Shown here: positions 40,301 to 48,988 of the stretch, piece after piece
How the letters are laid out: each line of letters opens with the position of its first letter
How positions within the stretch are numbered: the stretch's first letter is position 1
From: a bacterium
GTDB taxonomy: Bacteria; Zixibacteria; MSB-5A5; GN15; FEB-12
Direction of reading: 5' to 3'
NCBI GenBank assembly: GCA_016708025.1
Contig: JADJGQ010000001.1
Span: forward strand, 1,178,001-1,242,000
Length of the DNA: 64,000 nucleotides
Position numbers and translations under genes: made by a program
The notes under the pieces: model-generated
Seen by the model: only the letters and a program-made list of their open reading frames with translations
The model's database searches: none
What the model was told of the DNA's origin: nothing

Positions 40301-41701
40301 TCCCTTTTCAAAGGTAAATCCAGAGATGACCGCGGACGAATCCTCGTCTTGACCAACTGTTATGGTGCACGCTCTGAGGAAGGTGGAGGATGGTCCAAAG
40401 GCAGATACCAGGGCCACTCTCTTGCCGCCGAAGTTGACCTGTTCGGTATAGATTCCTGGGAAGACCAGGATCGAATCCAGCTGCTCGGAGGCGCTGATGG
40501 CGCTTTGGATCGTTGGGTAGTCAAAGGGTACGCGGATCTGTCGGCCGAGTAAAATAGTGAAGCCTTCTTCGACCCACTCTCCCCAAGCTGTACCATTGGA
40601 CAGACGAATACGCACGACATACGATTCGCCGTCTTCAAGCGCAGTGCCGCCGTAAAGGATTGAAGTATCGGCGGAAGTGATCTCGCCCGTGCTCCATAGC
40701 TCAGCTTCAGTCCAATCCCAATCGGTGCCGACCTCTACCTCAACCGCTGCCTGCAAGTATCCCTCACGGTCGAGAAATTTCCAAGTGAAGGTCGGGGTCA
40801 GCGAGCGAATCAGGTCCGAAGAACCACGCGGAGAGATGACGAGAACTGGAAGAGGCAATGCGGGGTAGTTGAGGTTATAGGCACCAATATCACCACGCGA
40901 CCCATCTGAATCATTGTATCGGGGATCCGGGTCAGCGGCATCTATACATGGTGAAGTCGGCAACAGGCGGTAGTCGCGACCGGGGATGTTCCAATACAGG
41001 GGATCAACGGAGAGACTTCCAACGCCAGCTCGTGCACCTGACTCATAATTCGAGTGGTTCTGCCAAGCATTATTGTATTCGAGTGCGGCGAAGCTCCCGG
41101 CGATGCCGTATTGGATGGAATTGGTGACAAGATTGTTGCGGCCAACTCCCTGGCCGGTTAAACAGAAGAAACCGCGATTGTTGGCGTCAAAAGTGTTATT
41201 GATGATCTGGGCTGAGCCACTGTAGATCCCGACACAGCTAAGCCCCTGGTTGCCATAAAACAAATTGTGCGAGATAAGTGAACTATCAGTCTCGCAGCGA
41301 ATGGCAACCTCGCCGGAGGTGTATCCGGTAACAATGCACTCGGAGATCTCTGCGTATGCATGAGAGTTGATCAGCACAACGTTGGTGACACTTGCGCCGA
41401 TGAGGGTGAACCCCCTAATGACCGCGTGCTCCTCACCGTTTATCAGACGTATAAGAGGCCAACCATACGAAGGTTTCAGGATTGTAGAGCGGGCGCCATG
41501 GGTCGCCACAAGAATGACACTCTTACCATGGAAATTGATGTTTTCCGTATATGTGCCCGGTCGGACCAGGATCGAGTCGCCATCACTGGAGATATCGATC
41601 GCTTGTTGAATGGAGAATAACTGGTCCGGTACGTAGATGGTATTGGCGCTTACTCCAACACTGAGAAGGACGAGCACGAGCAAGACCGATAGTAGATACA
41701 T
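37364..41701 (-). CDS. secreted triple beta-helix protein with dockerin-like end
   Basis: 1445 residues, intact. Signal peptide MYLLSVLLVLVLLSVGVSAN after a GGGGAA ribosome site. Three large modules follow, each a right-handed beta-helix of the pectate-lyase/NosD type. They open alike: IYVPDQLFSIQQAIDISSDG, IRVPFDYPTIQSAISASEQL and FRVPGEVLTIETALATAIDG, each followed by D-SILV-PG-Y. Each helix is followed by an Ig/Fn3-like domain (for example VEVEVGTDWDWTEAELW and VEVGVDRDWTVAEFW). Further Fn3 domains lead to a dockerin-like pair (DLLDLSALIAYM and DISDLSRLINYL). Unlike its relatives it lacks the CC at the start and carries a 40-residue tail after LPC. It probably binds or cleaves polysaccharide outside the cell; no catalytic residues could be assigned. 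Confidence 0.87.
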   Translation of the reverse strand: MYLLSVLLVLVLLSVGVSANTIYVPDQLFSIQQAIDISSDGDSILVRPGTYTENINFHGKSVILVATHGARSTILKPSYGWPLIRLINGEEHAVIRGFTLIGASVTNVVLINSHAYAEISECIVTGYTSGEVAIRCETDSSLISHNLFYGNQGLSCVGIYSGSAQIINNTFDANNRGFFCLTGQGVGRNNLVTNSIQYGIAGSFAALEYNNAWQNHSNYESGARAGVGSLSVDPLYWNIPGRDYRLLPTSPCIDAADPDPRYNDSDGSRGDIGAYNLNYPALPLPVLVISPRGSSDLIRSLTPTFTWKFLDREGYLQAAVEVEVGTDWDWTEAELWSTGEITSADTSILYGGTALEDGESYVVRIRLSNGTAWGEWVEEGFTILLGRQIRVPFDYPTIQSAISASEQLDSILVFPGIYTEQVNFGGKRVALVSAFGPSSTFLRACTITVGQDEDSSAVISGFTFEKGTTTAIGIGGSATPIICNNIFTRFQGADGDGMIIRISNGAPIIRNNIFCHNTKGFACIGSYAPAAPRILNNTFTNNPRGFFSTGPGIAMNNMVINSTDYGIWGNNYATQQYNLVWNNHPDYYSGAVPGTGNLSVDPLMVDPNGLDFSLQPASQAINAGNPEAIYFDPDGTRNDIGAVPFDANYPSRLFDLATLPASYGYVVSTNPSISWKFRSSTGRTQVAYEVEVGVDRDWTVAEFWQPGVIMSSDSIVSYSGVSLFEGDVCFVRVRLFDGVQWSRWTESGFHIRFPRKFRVPGEVLTIETALATAIDGDSVLVSPGSYSVALNYNGKAVVVASTDGPSVTTLIPASQSYTVADFRKTEAEGAVLTGFTLTGNHSGPFIYILANASPTITGNYFRSAHVSSSSVVIACNDGDPLITRNVFYDCTGLGCVFLERGTARILNNVFDSNDVGVYAANFSRPGLVENNIFTRSRITGILRSSGTIRYNLFWKNVKDIDPVFSPPALDGTNLLADPVFADPLSGDYHLDGSSPCIDAGDPDTRYNDLDHSRNDIGVYPYLVQSGVHVRVFLIEHEELAHVRTVTPKFVWLPVAAGLAPQTAFHIMLGTDSDWSSAELWDSGPTQSADTSISYQGATLERGKQYWVRLKVAVGSEWSEWRQFAFRVNSLPNIPTPVSPVVQVINDYLAHFAASSNGDAESDPLTFDFYVAHDSSMQHGYDSTTGIHEQESGTVRWNSYASLTENGAYWWSIRAWDGFEYSPWATPSPFWLNSVQEPMIYLMLLSPSLLESNAIPSLCPKLVWSTAEDPDPRTVSTYRLEVCHDSLLSPWLVRDTLTDTTFTLTEPLAVNTRYWWRVKATNNAGDTLWSPVGSFWTWRQGDIDLSRKIDLLDLSALIAYMIRRSNVLDSPQAADLSGDCHIDISDLSRLINYLTGVPAEFGLPCTAASGHKTNSSSVVPVTDLKAGSTKGELKEPVMNRGMLRKR

Positions 41702-41738
41702 GCGGATTCCCCGAGTTGTAATGCGTAGCCGTTAGTCT

Positions 41739-41767
41739 ATGATAACGTTAACGACTTGATTTGTCAA
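41739..41767 (-). promoter_or_regulatory. promoter of beta-helix gene
   Basis: Minus strand: TTGACA (41762-41767), 17-nt spacer, TATCAT (41739-41744), about 40 nt before the start codon. Confidence 0.75.
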
Positions 41768-41794
41768 CGTGGGAATCGACCAAAACTTCGAGAT

Positions 41795-43000
41795 TCAAGC
41801 TTGCTGTCGGGCGGAGTGACGGAGGACTTTCGCCAATCTCTCGGCGCCGACGCGGGTTTGGTCAAGCGTGGTCGCGGAGAATGAGATCCGTACGTGCCCT
41901 TCCCTGCCAAATGTCCCACCCGGGATCACGGCAACATCGTTTTCCATGAAGAGCTGAAGCAGGAAATCATCGGAGTCTTTCGTATGCGCCGGAACAAGCG
42001 ACGATACATTAGGGAAGAAATAAAACGCTCCCTGAGGTTTGACCAGGTTCGGAAAGACAGTCGAGAGTTCATGGAAGAGGATATCCCGACGTTGCTGCAG
42101 TTCCGTGCGGAGAGAAGTGAACCAGGCATCGCGATTCGGTTTGTCCGTCAGTGCAACGGCATACGCATCCTGGATCGGCGTTGCGACCCCCGCGGTCTGG
42201 CTATAATCGGCTCGCGAAAAGAGGTCACAGATAAATGGATCACGACAAACGACATAACCGGCGCGAAGCCCAGTCGCGGCGTATGACTTGGACATGGTAA
42301 AAACGGCAATAGTCTGTTCGTTGTCGAACTCGAGCATGCTGGTGTGGCGGACATTGTCGAAGAGGATCTGATCGTAGGGTTCATCGGAAACTATCACGAC
42401 GCCATGCTTGCGGCAGAGCTGATCGATGAGTTTCGTTTCTTCGCGAGTGAAGACCTTGCCGGTCGGGTTGTGCGGCGAATTGAAATAGAAGAGGTCCACC
42501 TTGCGCAACTCCGACTCGAGGCGGTCAGCATCGAAGGAGATGCCGGTCTCGGTCTCCTCAAGGTCGATAGTATGGAACTCGTTCTCACCATACGGGAAGA
42601 TGTTGCCGGTCAGACAGGGCCAATAGGGGCTGAAGCCAAGGACTTTCTTGCCACGGAAAAGGCCAAAGGCGAGTTGCAAGCCCTCCTGTCCCCCATGCAT
42701 GCAGACGATGTTCGACTTATTCAGGGTAACGCCTGACTCAGCATGGTAGGTCTGGACAGAAGCGATGAAATTCGGTTCACCACCGGATTTAGGGTAATTG
42801 GTGCGGCCGCGGCCCAGGGAGCTAACCAGAGCATCACGGACATACTGCGGCGTGACGAAGTTGAGATCACCGCGCTGAAACTTGGTGATAGAGCGTCCTT
42901 CCCCTTCAAGTCGGCGGACCTCTTCGCTGATGGCGACGATTGAAGAGAGGCCGAGATCGGTGAACGAGGGGTGGAACTTGTGGGCGAACTGACCTGACAT
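41795..43000 (-). CDS. class I/II pyridoxal-phosphate aminotransferase
   Basis: 401 residues from ATG 43000, which has AGGGAG upstream; the frame is open to 43087 but the extra part is Cys/Arg-rich and unlike the family. Fold-type I landmarks: the substrate/phosphate region MHGGQEGLQLAFGLF, FNSPHNPTGKVF (Asn that contacts the PLP ring), VSDEPYDQILFD (Asp to pyridine N, Tyr), SKSYAATGLRAGYVV (Schiff-base Lys and phosphate-binding Arg) and GREGHVRISFS (carboxylate-binding Arg). It transfers amino groups between an amino acid and a 2-oxo acid in the cytoplasm. Substrate is not determined; aspartate/aromatic-type enzymes are the nearest general class. Confidence 0.9.
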   Translation of the reverse strand: MSGQFAHKFHPSFTDLGLSSIVAISEEVRRLEGEGRSITKFQRGDLNFVTPQYVRDALVSSLGRGRTNYPKSGGEPNFIASVQTYHAESGVTLNKSNIVCMHGGQEGLQLAFGLFRGKKVLGFSPYWPCLTGNIFPYGENEFHTIDLEETETGISFDADRLESELRKVDLFYFNSPHNPTGKVFTREETKLIDQLCRKHGVVIVSDEPYDQILFDNVRHTSMLEFDNEQTIAVFTMSKSYAATGLRAGYVVCRDPFICDLFSRADYSQTAGVATPIQDAYAVALTDKPNRDAWFTSLRTELQQRRDILFHELSTVFPNLVKPQGAFYFFPNVSSLVPAHTKDSDDFLLQLFMENDVAVIPGGTFGREGHVRISFSATTLDQTRVGAERLAKVLRHSARQQA

Positions 43001-43188
43001 GTGTAACTCCCTTACAGTGGCAAAACGATCGCGCTGTGCTGTGCGGTCCGGTATTCGGACGCTGCATCGCGGACAATATAAGTCCATCCTCGCACTGACA
43101 CAAGCGGACGGGACGAAAATTCGCCTTGGAGTGCTCCCCTTGCGACAAACGTCACAATCAGAGTTACAAAGGCGAATATTTCGGCAAA

Positions 43189-43220
43189 GAAAAAGCCTGC
43201 GATGATTCGCAGGCTTTTTC
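43189..43220 (-). terminator. strong hairpin terminator
   Basis: A perfect 14-bp inverted repeat (GAAAAAGCCTGCGA/TCGCAGGCTTTTTC) with a 4-nt loop; the T runs in the arms allow action in both directions. It lies just downstream of the DNRLRE lipoprotein gene and separates it from the aminotransferase gene. Confidence 0.92.
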
Positions 43221-43244
43221 GCTCAAAATAACATGGAAGCTGGA

Positions 43245-44687
43245 TTAGTAGAGCATTCCCTCGTCGCAATGGCCAGGGCCGATCAAACCGTTGTTGTACA
43301 TGTCGAGCATGTCTTTCCAACCGTTGACCATACTGCGATCGGCGCGAGACATAGTGGCCCAATCCAGGTAATCGTGGCTGGCCAGGAAGGCATCGGCGGC
43401 CGCGATGGTGGCGGCGATAGCGGAACCATCCGCACCATCGGCCATCGACAACTTGGCGCCGAGCATCTGCGCATACAGTTTGGTGATACCGTTTGAGGAG
43501 GTACCATAGTAGTCCTGGTTGAGGACGCGGACAGCCTGAAGCGCAGAGGTGACCTGCATGGACTTGGTTCCGCCATCGGTACCGAGCCAGATCGGCAGGT
43601 ACTGGGTTACTTCGTCAGCCTGCGGGCCAAAGCCAGCATGGGTCTTCCAGTAGCCAATCGTGTGGCTGCAGCCGCCCATTTCGGGCTTATAGATACCGGC
43701 ATCCCAAGTCAGATCTACTTCACCGGCGTCCAGCGTGGTGCAGATAGTCTGGCCAGTATTGATATCGGCATCAGAATCAAGCGCGTCGTCGCCGCCCTGA
43801 TCCTGCGACGTGAAGACATAGTCAGCCGGCAGGTTGCTGAACTTGACATAGTAGCCGCCAGCCGGGAGGCTGTCGAACAGATAAAGCCCGTCGCCATCGG
43901 TCAGCATTTCGTCGAGAAGCAGACCTTCGCAATTGAACAACTGGACGGTAACGCCAGAGACGCCGGTTTCACCTTCGTCCTGGATGCCATTCATGTTGTC
44001 ATCATACCAGACATAGTTGCCAAGGGCGCCGAGCTGTTCTTCGATCGTCGGGACCGGGAAGAGCACCAGACCCTGCTTTTCATACGGAGTAGCGGCGACG
44101 TTACCAAAGGTGATGATGCGGTTGGTTCCGAAATTCCAGGTAGCATCGCGCTCGTTAATGAAAGTGTCCATATCGATGTAGATAGTGTCGCAGCCCTGGT
44201 CGCTGCAAATGACGACAAACGGATGATTGAGATTCTCGGAATCGCTGGAGACGACCTCGGTACGAAGGGAGAGATTGTCCTGGTCGAGCAGGAGGCCGTA
44301 ATTCATGTGGGTGCCATCGGCCCAGGCAGTGACCAGAGCGGTGACGTCGATCATTTCCCAGCCGACGGCATCGGCGACAAAAGTCGCTTCAACGGCCGGT
44401 GAGAATGCGGCGCCAAAGTTGTTCCAGGTGACGGTCATTTCATCCCAGGGGCCGGTGATACGATGGATCCGGACTTCCTGTGAGGAAGGAGAAATGACAT
44501 AGAGGTGAAGGGTGGCGGACGTAATTCCGCTGACGGCGGTGGCAAGACCGAGTGTCGCGCGCTCGGAGCCATTCGCGGTCTGGCTGTTCAGATCGGAAGA
44601 GAGCGGTGAGTTGGGCTCCTGAGAGCAGCCAACAACCACCAGTGCAATCATCGCGACCAGCAGCAGCATTTTGGACAGTTTGAACAT
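43245..44687 (-). CDS. lipoprotein with DNRLRE-like and SdrD-B-like domains
   Basis: 480 residues after GGAGGAA. Lipobox MIALVVVGCS, lipidated Cys near 21. Residues 40-210 resemble a DNRLRE/TGF-beta-propeptide-like beta domain (ITSATLHLYVISPSSQEVRI, then WDEMTVTWNNFG, VDVTALV-like IDVTALVTAW and YGLLLDQDN). Residues 225-330 are an SdrD-B-like domain, LGNYVWYDDNMNGIQDEGET and GVTVQLFNCEG, typical of calcium-binding stalk repeats. Then follows a CSHTIGYWKTHAGFG motif often found in secreted proteins of environmental bacteria. It is probably a surface-exposed adhesin or structural protein. The long 5' leader (about 170 nt) follows a consensus promoter. Confidence 0.85.
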   Translation of the reverse strand: MFKLSKMLLLVAMIALVVVGCSQEPNSPLSSDLNSQTANGSERATLGLATAVSGITSATLHLYVISPSSQEVRIHRITGPWDEMTVTWNNFGAAFSPAVEATFVADAVGWEMIDVTALVTAWADGTHMNYGLLLDQDNLSLRTEVVSSDSENLNHPFVVICSDQGCDTIYIDMDTFINERDATWNFGTNRIITFGNVAATPYEKQGLVLFPVPTIEEQLGALGNYVWYDDNMNGIQDEGETGVSGVTVQLFNCEGLLLDEMLTDGDGLYLFDSLPAGGYYVKFSNLPADYVFTSQDQGGDDALDSDADINTGQTICTTLDAGEVDLTWDAGIYKPEMGGCSHTIGYWKTHAGFGPQADEVTQYLPIWLGTDGGTKSMQVTSALQAVRVLNQDYYGTSSNGITKLYAQMLGAKLSMADGADGSAIAATIAAADAFLASHDYLDWATMSRADRSMVNGWKDMLDMYNNGLIGPGHCDEGMLY

Positions 44688-44860
44688 GAAGATGTTCCTC
44701 CGTTGTGCCGGTCGGTGACCGGCCAGATTCGGGTTTTGATTTGGCTTGAGGACTTGGGTCAGGCCGCGACAGTTTCTGCCGACAGTCTCAAGTGTTAGGA
44801 TTCACTATTATCCAAGTAATGTGTAGAGAGAGCGGCGACTTGGTCACCGTACTCATCCGC

Positions 44861-44888
44861 AATATACACGAGAATCGGATTCTGTCAA
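44861..44888 (-). promoter_or_regulatory. promoter of DNRLRE lipoprotein gene
   Basis: Minus strand: TTGACA (44883-44888), 16-nt spacer, TATATT (44861-44866). It implies a leader of roughly 165-170 nt before the ATG. Confidence 0.72.
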
Positions 44889-44977
44889 TCACCAAAACAT
44901 GGATTGTTGCTATCTTCGATTGAATGGCAATCGAATTGCGCAAAATAAGGACAGTTATTCTCTTTTATCCTTATCGG

Positions 44978-45006
44978 TTGGCGGAGCGAGAGGAGAGCTG
45001 TATACT
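44978..45006 (+). promoter_or_regulatory. promoter of aldo/keto reductase gene
   Basis: TTGGCG, 17-nt spacer, TATACT, about 70 nt before the ATG. The hexamers are identical to those of the selenoprotein promoter. Confidence 0.7.
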
Positions 45007-45078
45007 GTCGGAGCGCCGATTCAGGGGAAATGACTGGCGGTATGGTTGTCTTGAGTCATACGAGAAGGAGTAAGAGAT

Positions 45079-46035
45079 ATGCCCAATCAATTGCGGCCGT
45101 TGGGGCGCTCAGGAATATCTGTCGCCCCGCTGGCGTTTGGCGGCAATGTATTCGGCTGGACGGCGGATGAAGCGACCTCTTATCGATTGCTGGATCAGTT
45201 TGTTGATGCCGGTTTTACGCTGATCGACACGGCCGACGTGTATTCCAATTGGTATCCGGGAAATGTCGGCGGCGAGTCAGAGACGATCATCGGGAAGTGG
45301 ATGAAAGCGCGGAATAACCGGAGCAAGGTAATTGTGGCGACGAAAGTCGGACACCACATGTCTGAGACTGATCGAGGATTGAAGCGGGGCTATATCTTGC
45401 AGGCGGTGGAGCGGTCTCTTGCTCGCTTGCAGACGGACTATATAGATATCTATCAGACGCATAAAGATGATCCGGAGACTCCAGTTGAAGAGACTCTGGG
45501 GGCGTATGATCTACTGGTTCGTCAGGGAAAAGTGCGCGTGATCGGGGCATCGAATCTCTCGCGCGAGCGGATGGCGGCATCGCTGGAGGCAAGTATGCGG
45601 CTCTCTCTCCCCCGCTATGAGACGGTTCAGCCCCGTTACAACATGTATGACAGACTGGATTTCGAGCAGAACCTTCAAGAGTATTGCATCGAGAATAAGC
45701 TGGGGGTTATCCCCTACTTTTCTCTGGCGAGTGGTTTCTTGACCGGCAAGTACAAATCCGAAGCCGACCTTTCGACCAGTTCCCGCCAATTGAGAATCAA
45801 GGATTATTTGAACGAACGGGGGTACCGAATAGTTGATGCCCTGAGAATGGTGGCGGAAGAAACGGCGACTTCTCCTTCGCAGGTTGCGATCGCCTGGCTC
45901 AATTCTCAGCCAGGGATCACTGCGCCGATCGCGAGCGCAACAAACCACCAACAAATGAGTGATCTTCTTGCGGGGGCCCGGCTGGAATTATCAGCCGAGC
46001 ATCTGGATCTTCTCACTCGAGCCAGCGACTCTTAG
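45079..46035 (+). CDS. aldo/keto reductase
   Basis: 318 residues; AAGGAG precedes the ATG. The TIM-barrel family pattern is complete: LIDTADVYSNW, IVATKVG, YIDIYQTHKDD, with the catalytic tetrad D50, Y55, K89 and H128. The C-terminal NADPH site is represented by SPSQVAIAWLNSQPGITAPI and ASATNHQQMSDL. The length and the motif SLASGFLTGKY place it with YajO/Tas/YhdN-like general-stress AKRs. It would reduce an aldehyde or ketone using NADPH in the cytoplasm; substrate unknown. It is a single gene, convergent with the CotH-like gene. Confidence 0.92.
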   Translation: MPNQLRPLGRSGISVAPLAFGGNVFGWTADEATSYRLLDQFVDAGFTLIDTADVYSNWYPGNVGGESETIIGKWMKARNNRSKVIVATKVGHHMSETDRGLKRGYILQAVERSLARLQTDYIDIYQTHKDDPETPVEETLGAYDLLVRQGKVRVIGASNLSRERMAASLEASMRLSLPRYETVQPRYNMYDRLDFEQNLQEYCIENKLGVIPYFSLASGFLTGKYKSEADLSTSSRQLRIKDYLNERGYRIVDALRMVAEETATSPSQVAIAWLNSQPGITAPIASATNHQQMSDLLAGARLELSAEHLDLLTRASDS

Positions 46036-46041
46036 GCCCGC

Positions 46042-48243
46042 TCAGGGGCAGGCAGGCAAGGTCGGGCGAGGCGTAAAGGTCAGATAAGATATCAGAAGTG
46101 ACAGATCGCTCAGATCGATGCTATCGATACCGTTGATATTGGCGGCATCCACGCAAGGCAGAGCTGGCCTTGGTACGACGCTCAGGTAAGCGATCAGGGT
46201 CGAGAGATCAGAGAGATCAATTGTCCCAGAGCTGGTGACATTGCCGCGAGTTCCACTGCAACAACTGACTGAGCAGTTGGTGGCGCCAAAAGTCGGGCCG
46301 CTGACGGCAAACGCACCGGTAGCATCGGGGCAACGGGCCATGCTCGAGTCTGTCACCTGGGCTCCAAACACGACGGAATCAATCAAAATCAACGCAGAGT
46401 CGGAAAGAACGACTGCCTCCCCTGATTTGGAGAGGGCGAAGTTGGCATGGAGTCCGGCCTGCGTGACATCCTCATCGGCCCAGATCGTCATGTAGCTGAA
46501 GGGAGCAATGGCGGTATCAGGGAAAGTCCATTTGCCGAAATTCGTCAGTTTGTCGGAAAGGTGACAGCCGACCAGAGAGATCGGGGCGGCGGTTGGATTG
46601 TACAGCTCTATCCAATCCTCGAACTCGCCATCCTGGTCAGCCAGAGTGGAGAGGTTGTCGGCCATAAACTCATTGATCTTGACGGCGGAGACGGTTGGCG
46701 TCGTCACGATCAGGACTGAATCCTCGAATTCAGCGCGCGGCGGCATGAAGGTCGCGGAAGTGGCATTCTCGGCGTAAATATAGTAGTGGATGTCTGATGT
46801 CCCGGCGATCACGGAAGCACCAAAGATGCCATCGGAGGCCAAACCATCGTTGTGAGCGCCATCATCAAACATGGCAACCACGGTAAAGGGTGAAATCAGG
46901 TCATCACGATACTTCAAGGCAACCGAAGTGGCATTGCTGACGGACGCTGCGACCCAGGCGGTGGTACCGGCGGCGAGAGGGGTATTGGTATGGGTCACCT
47001 GAGAGATGACCGGAGCAGGTGCCGAGAAAAGTGGCTGACTGTTGAGATGATTGAGCCGCCCTGCCATCAGTTGCACGATTCCAGGGGTGGCGCCGACCGC
47101 GGACGTGATGTTGTTCAGAAAATTGGCATAGGTGGAGAACTTGTTCGGATCTGCCTGAACATGGGAATTGATGATGGCCTGAAGTTCGAGAGCACGAGTC
47201 CGATACCAGTCTGAGGCTATCATCTCAGACATGATCGTTTTCATGTGAGCGACATATCGCTTTTTATAGGTAGAGTTGGACAGGATCTTCTCGATGATAG
47301 GATAATCGTCGTTGGTTTCGTTCAGATACGGATTCAGATTCTGCATCTGGGTAACAGACAGAGGCCCGCCACCAATGATCTGACTGAATCCTCCCATATT
47401 CATATTGAGGTCCCAGATGATCGGATTGAATCGCTTGGAGGCATCGCGATAAAGATAGTAGTTGTGGGCGAAATTGATCGGCCCGTCGAGATTAACAAAC
47501 AGGTTGTCGTAGGCAAGCATCCAGAGATGCCGGTCGACATCAAGTACTCTTTCAATTTCTTCCGTAAAATTGTTCAGGGTATCAAAGAAATCTATCAATT
47601 CGGACCATCCTTCATTGGACTCAATCTCGAATCGATCCATATAAGTGGTTGAGTCTTCTCCCTCGTATGTCCAGATTGGATAAACGGTCTGTGGGCCGCC
47701 AGCGACTTCGCCCTTAAACCTGACACCGGCATCCTCGTAGAAATGGGTGCGCATGAAAAGCTTGTCGACATCCTGCACGCTGACATACAAGCCCATCAAG
47801 GTACCATTGACGTAGACATTGCAGTAGTTCGCCCGGGAGGCGGGCATGTAATTGCGGGCGATCTCGTACGTGAGGACCTCACGCACGAAACTCGGATCAA
47901 ACCAGACGTTGGCCAATTTGAGGGTACCATAGCCCTGGATCGTCTGGTTATTTATGATGTGGTCAAGTTTGATATTGAACGGATTTTTGGTGCGGTTGGG
48001 GTTGTACGTGCTGAAACCTTTGTAGCGTACACCAACGCTGTCGTACTGGACGCCATCGATAGTGACAGTGCCAATGAGCCGTTCCTCGCCTATCGCGTAG
48101 AGGCTGTCCAGTATGTGGTCCCAATTGGACTGAGTGAAAGTTATCTGAATGGTACGGACGGAATCAATGTCGTAAAAGTCCTGGCTGGTTGCAGGCAGAG
48201 CGAAGCCGAGAAGTAACAGTCCGGCCAAAATCAGTTTCCGCAT
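46042..48243 (-). CDS. secreted CotH-kinase/lamin-tail protein with dockerin-like doublet
   Basis: 733 residues from ATG 48243, preceded by GGAGC; a start at 48294 would add a leader before the signal peptide MRKLILAGLLLLGFALPATS. Residues about 40-400 match the CotH protein-kinase-like family: VGVRYKGFSTYNPNRTKNPF, NIKLDHI, LGLYVSVQDVDK-like MGLYVSVQDVDKLFM and FNPIIWDLNMNMGG, the equivalent of the metal-binding D-N-D stretch. Residues about 560-650 are a lamin-tail domain (KINEFMADNLSTLADQDGEF, then WIELYNPTAAPISLVGCHLS). The end is a dockerin-like doublet, CCSGTRGNV, DLSDLSTLIAYLSVVPRP and DLSDLSLLISYLTFTPRP, ending LPACP. Secreted CotH kinases phosphorylate extracellular proteins; that activity here is inference. 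Confidence 0.88.
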   Translation of the reverse strand: MRKLILAGLLLLGFALPATSQDFYDIDSVRTIQITFTQSNWDHILDSLYAIGEERLIGTVTIDGVQYDSVGVRYKGFSTYNPNRTKNPFNIKLDHIINNQTIQGYGTLKLANVWFDPSFVREVLTYEIARNYMPASRANYCNVYVNGTLMGLYVSVQDVDKLFMRTHFYEDAGVRFKGEVAGGPQTVYPIWTYEGEDSTTYMDRFEIESNEGWSELIDFFDTLNNFTEEIERVLDVDRHLWMLAYDNLFVNLDGPINFAHNYYLYRDASKRFNPIIWDLNMNMGGFSQIIGGGPLSVTQMQNLNPYLNETNDDYPIIEKILSNSTYKKRYVAHMKTIMSEMIASDWYRTRALELQAIINSHVQADPNKFSTYANFLNNITSAVGATPGIVQLMAGRLNHLNSQPLFSAPAPVISQVTHTNTPLAAGTTAWVAASVSNATSVALKYRDDLISPFTVVAMFDDGAHNDGLASDGIFGASVIAGTSDIHYYIYAENATSATFMPPRAEFEDSVLIVTTPTVSAVKINEFMADNLSTLADQDGEFEDWIELYNPTAAPISLVGCHLSDKLTNFGKWTFPDTAIAPFSYMTIWADEDVTQAGLHANFALSKSGEAVVLSDSALILIDSVVFGAQVTDSSMARCPDATGAFAVSGPTFGATNCSVSCCSGTRGNVTSSGTIDLSDLSTLIAYLSVVPRPALPCVDAANINGIDSIDLSDLSLLISYLTFTPRPTLPACP

Positions 48244-48424
48244 GGCAAGCTCCGTTGAGGTAGCAAAGGTTGAGAGTACGGCTCTTGGGGTCATCGCAGT
48301 AATATAGATGGCTAACGGCCAAAAAGCGTGCGGAAAAGAATCGTCACCAATTGTTTCGGCATTCGCGCCAAAAAGGATGACCGGGTCGGAGGCCGACCCT
48401 GCCGCAAAGCGGGATGGCTCGCGC

Positions 48425-48886
48425 TCAGATCTTTCTCAGATCTTTTCCATATCCGACATAGGCTTTAAGCGCTGTATGGAACTCGCTCCATCCTTCGCAC
48501 ATCATAAACGCGTTGCGAAGGTGTTTGGTGGCGTAGCCGGAGTCATGGACGCGAAAAATCGTCTTGTTGCCCTTCCTGACAAACTCAAACCGGATAGTGA
48601 GGAGGTATTTTTCATCCGGGCCTGGGGCCAGGAAGATAATCTCCTTTTCGCGGACAAACTTGACCGGGATGAAAGTCCAGCTTCCATACTCCTTCCATGT
48701 CCAGGTTACCGGTTCCAGAGCGGGACCAAACTCGCCCAAGAAGTCATCGATGAAGTGCTTTTTGAGATGTTTCCCTTGGGTGGCAGCTTCCCAGACCTTT
48801 TTGAGGGGGGCACGAAAGACATTGGAAGTCGTATAGCCCAGTTTCCCTTTGCCGACTGGCAGCTTCTTAGAACGAGGAGTAGCCAT
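48425..48886 (-). CDS. SRPBCC/AHSA1-like protein
   Basis: 153 residues with AAGGAGATATGACTC before the ATG. START-like fold pattern: an N-terminal strand and VFRAPLKKVWEAATQGKHLK, then WKEYGSWTFIPVKFVREKEI, IRFEFVRKGNKTIFRVHDSG and a C-terminal helix MMCEGWSEFHTALKAYVGYG. The family binds hydrophobic ligands or, in some members, Hsp90-like chaperones; the role here is unknown. It is a monocistronic gene with a consensus promoter. Confidence 0.82.
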   Translation of the reverse strand: MATPRSKKLPVGKGKLGYTTSNVFRAPLKKVWEAATQGKHLKKHFIDDFLGEFGPALEPVTWTWKEYGSWTFIPVKFVREKEIIFLAPGPDEKYLLTIRFEFVRKGNKTIFRVHDSGYATKHLRNAFMMCEGWSEFHTALKAYVGYGKDLRKI

Positions 48887-48926
48887 GAGTCATATCTCCT
48901 TCTCTCAAGTTGACCGTGGTGTCCCC

Positions 48927-48955
48927 ACTATATGGACATGGACTACTTCTGTCAA
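48927..48955 (-). promoter_or_regulatory. promoter of SRPBCC gene
   Basis: Minus strand: TTGACA (48950-48955), 17-nt spacer, TATAGT (48927-48932), 40 nt before the start codon. Confidence 0.8.
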
Positions 48956-48988
48956 TTATTAGTCAGTGATTCAGCATCAAAAGTGAGG

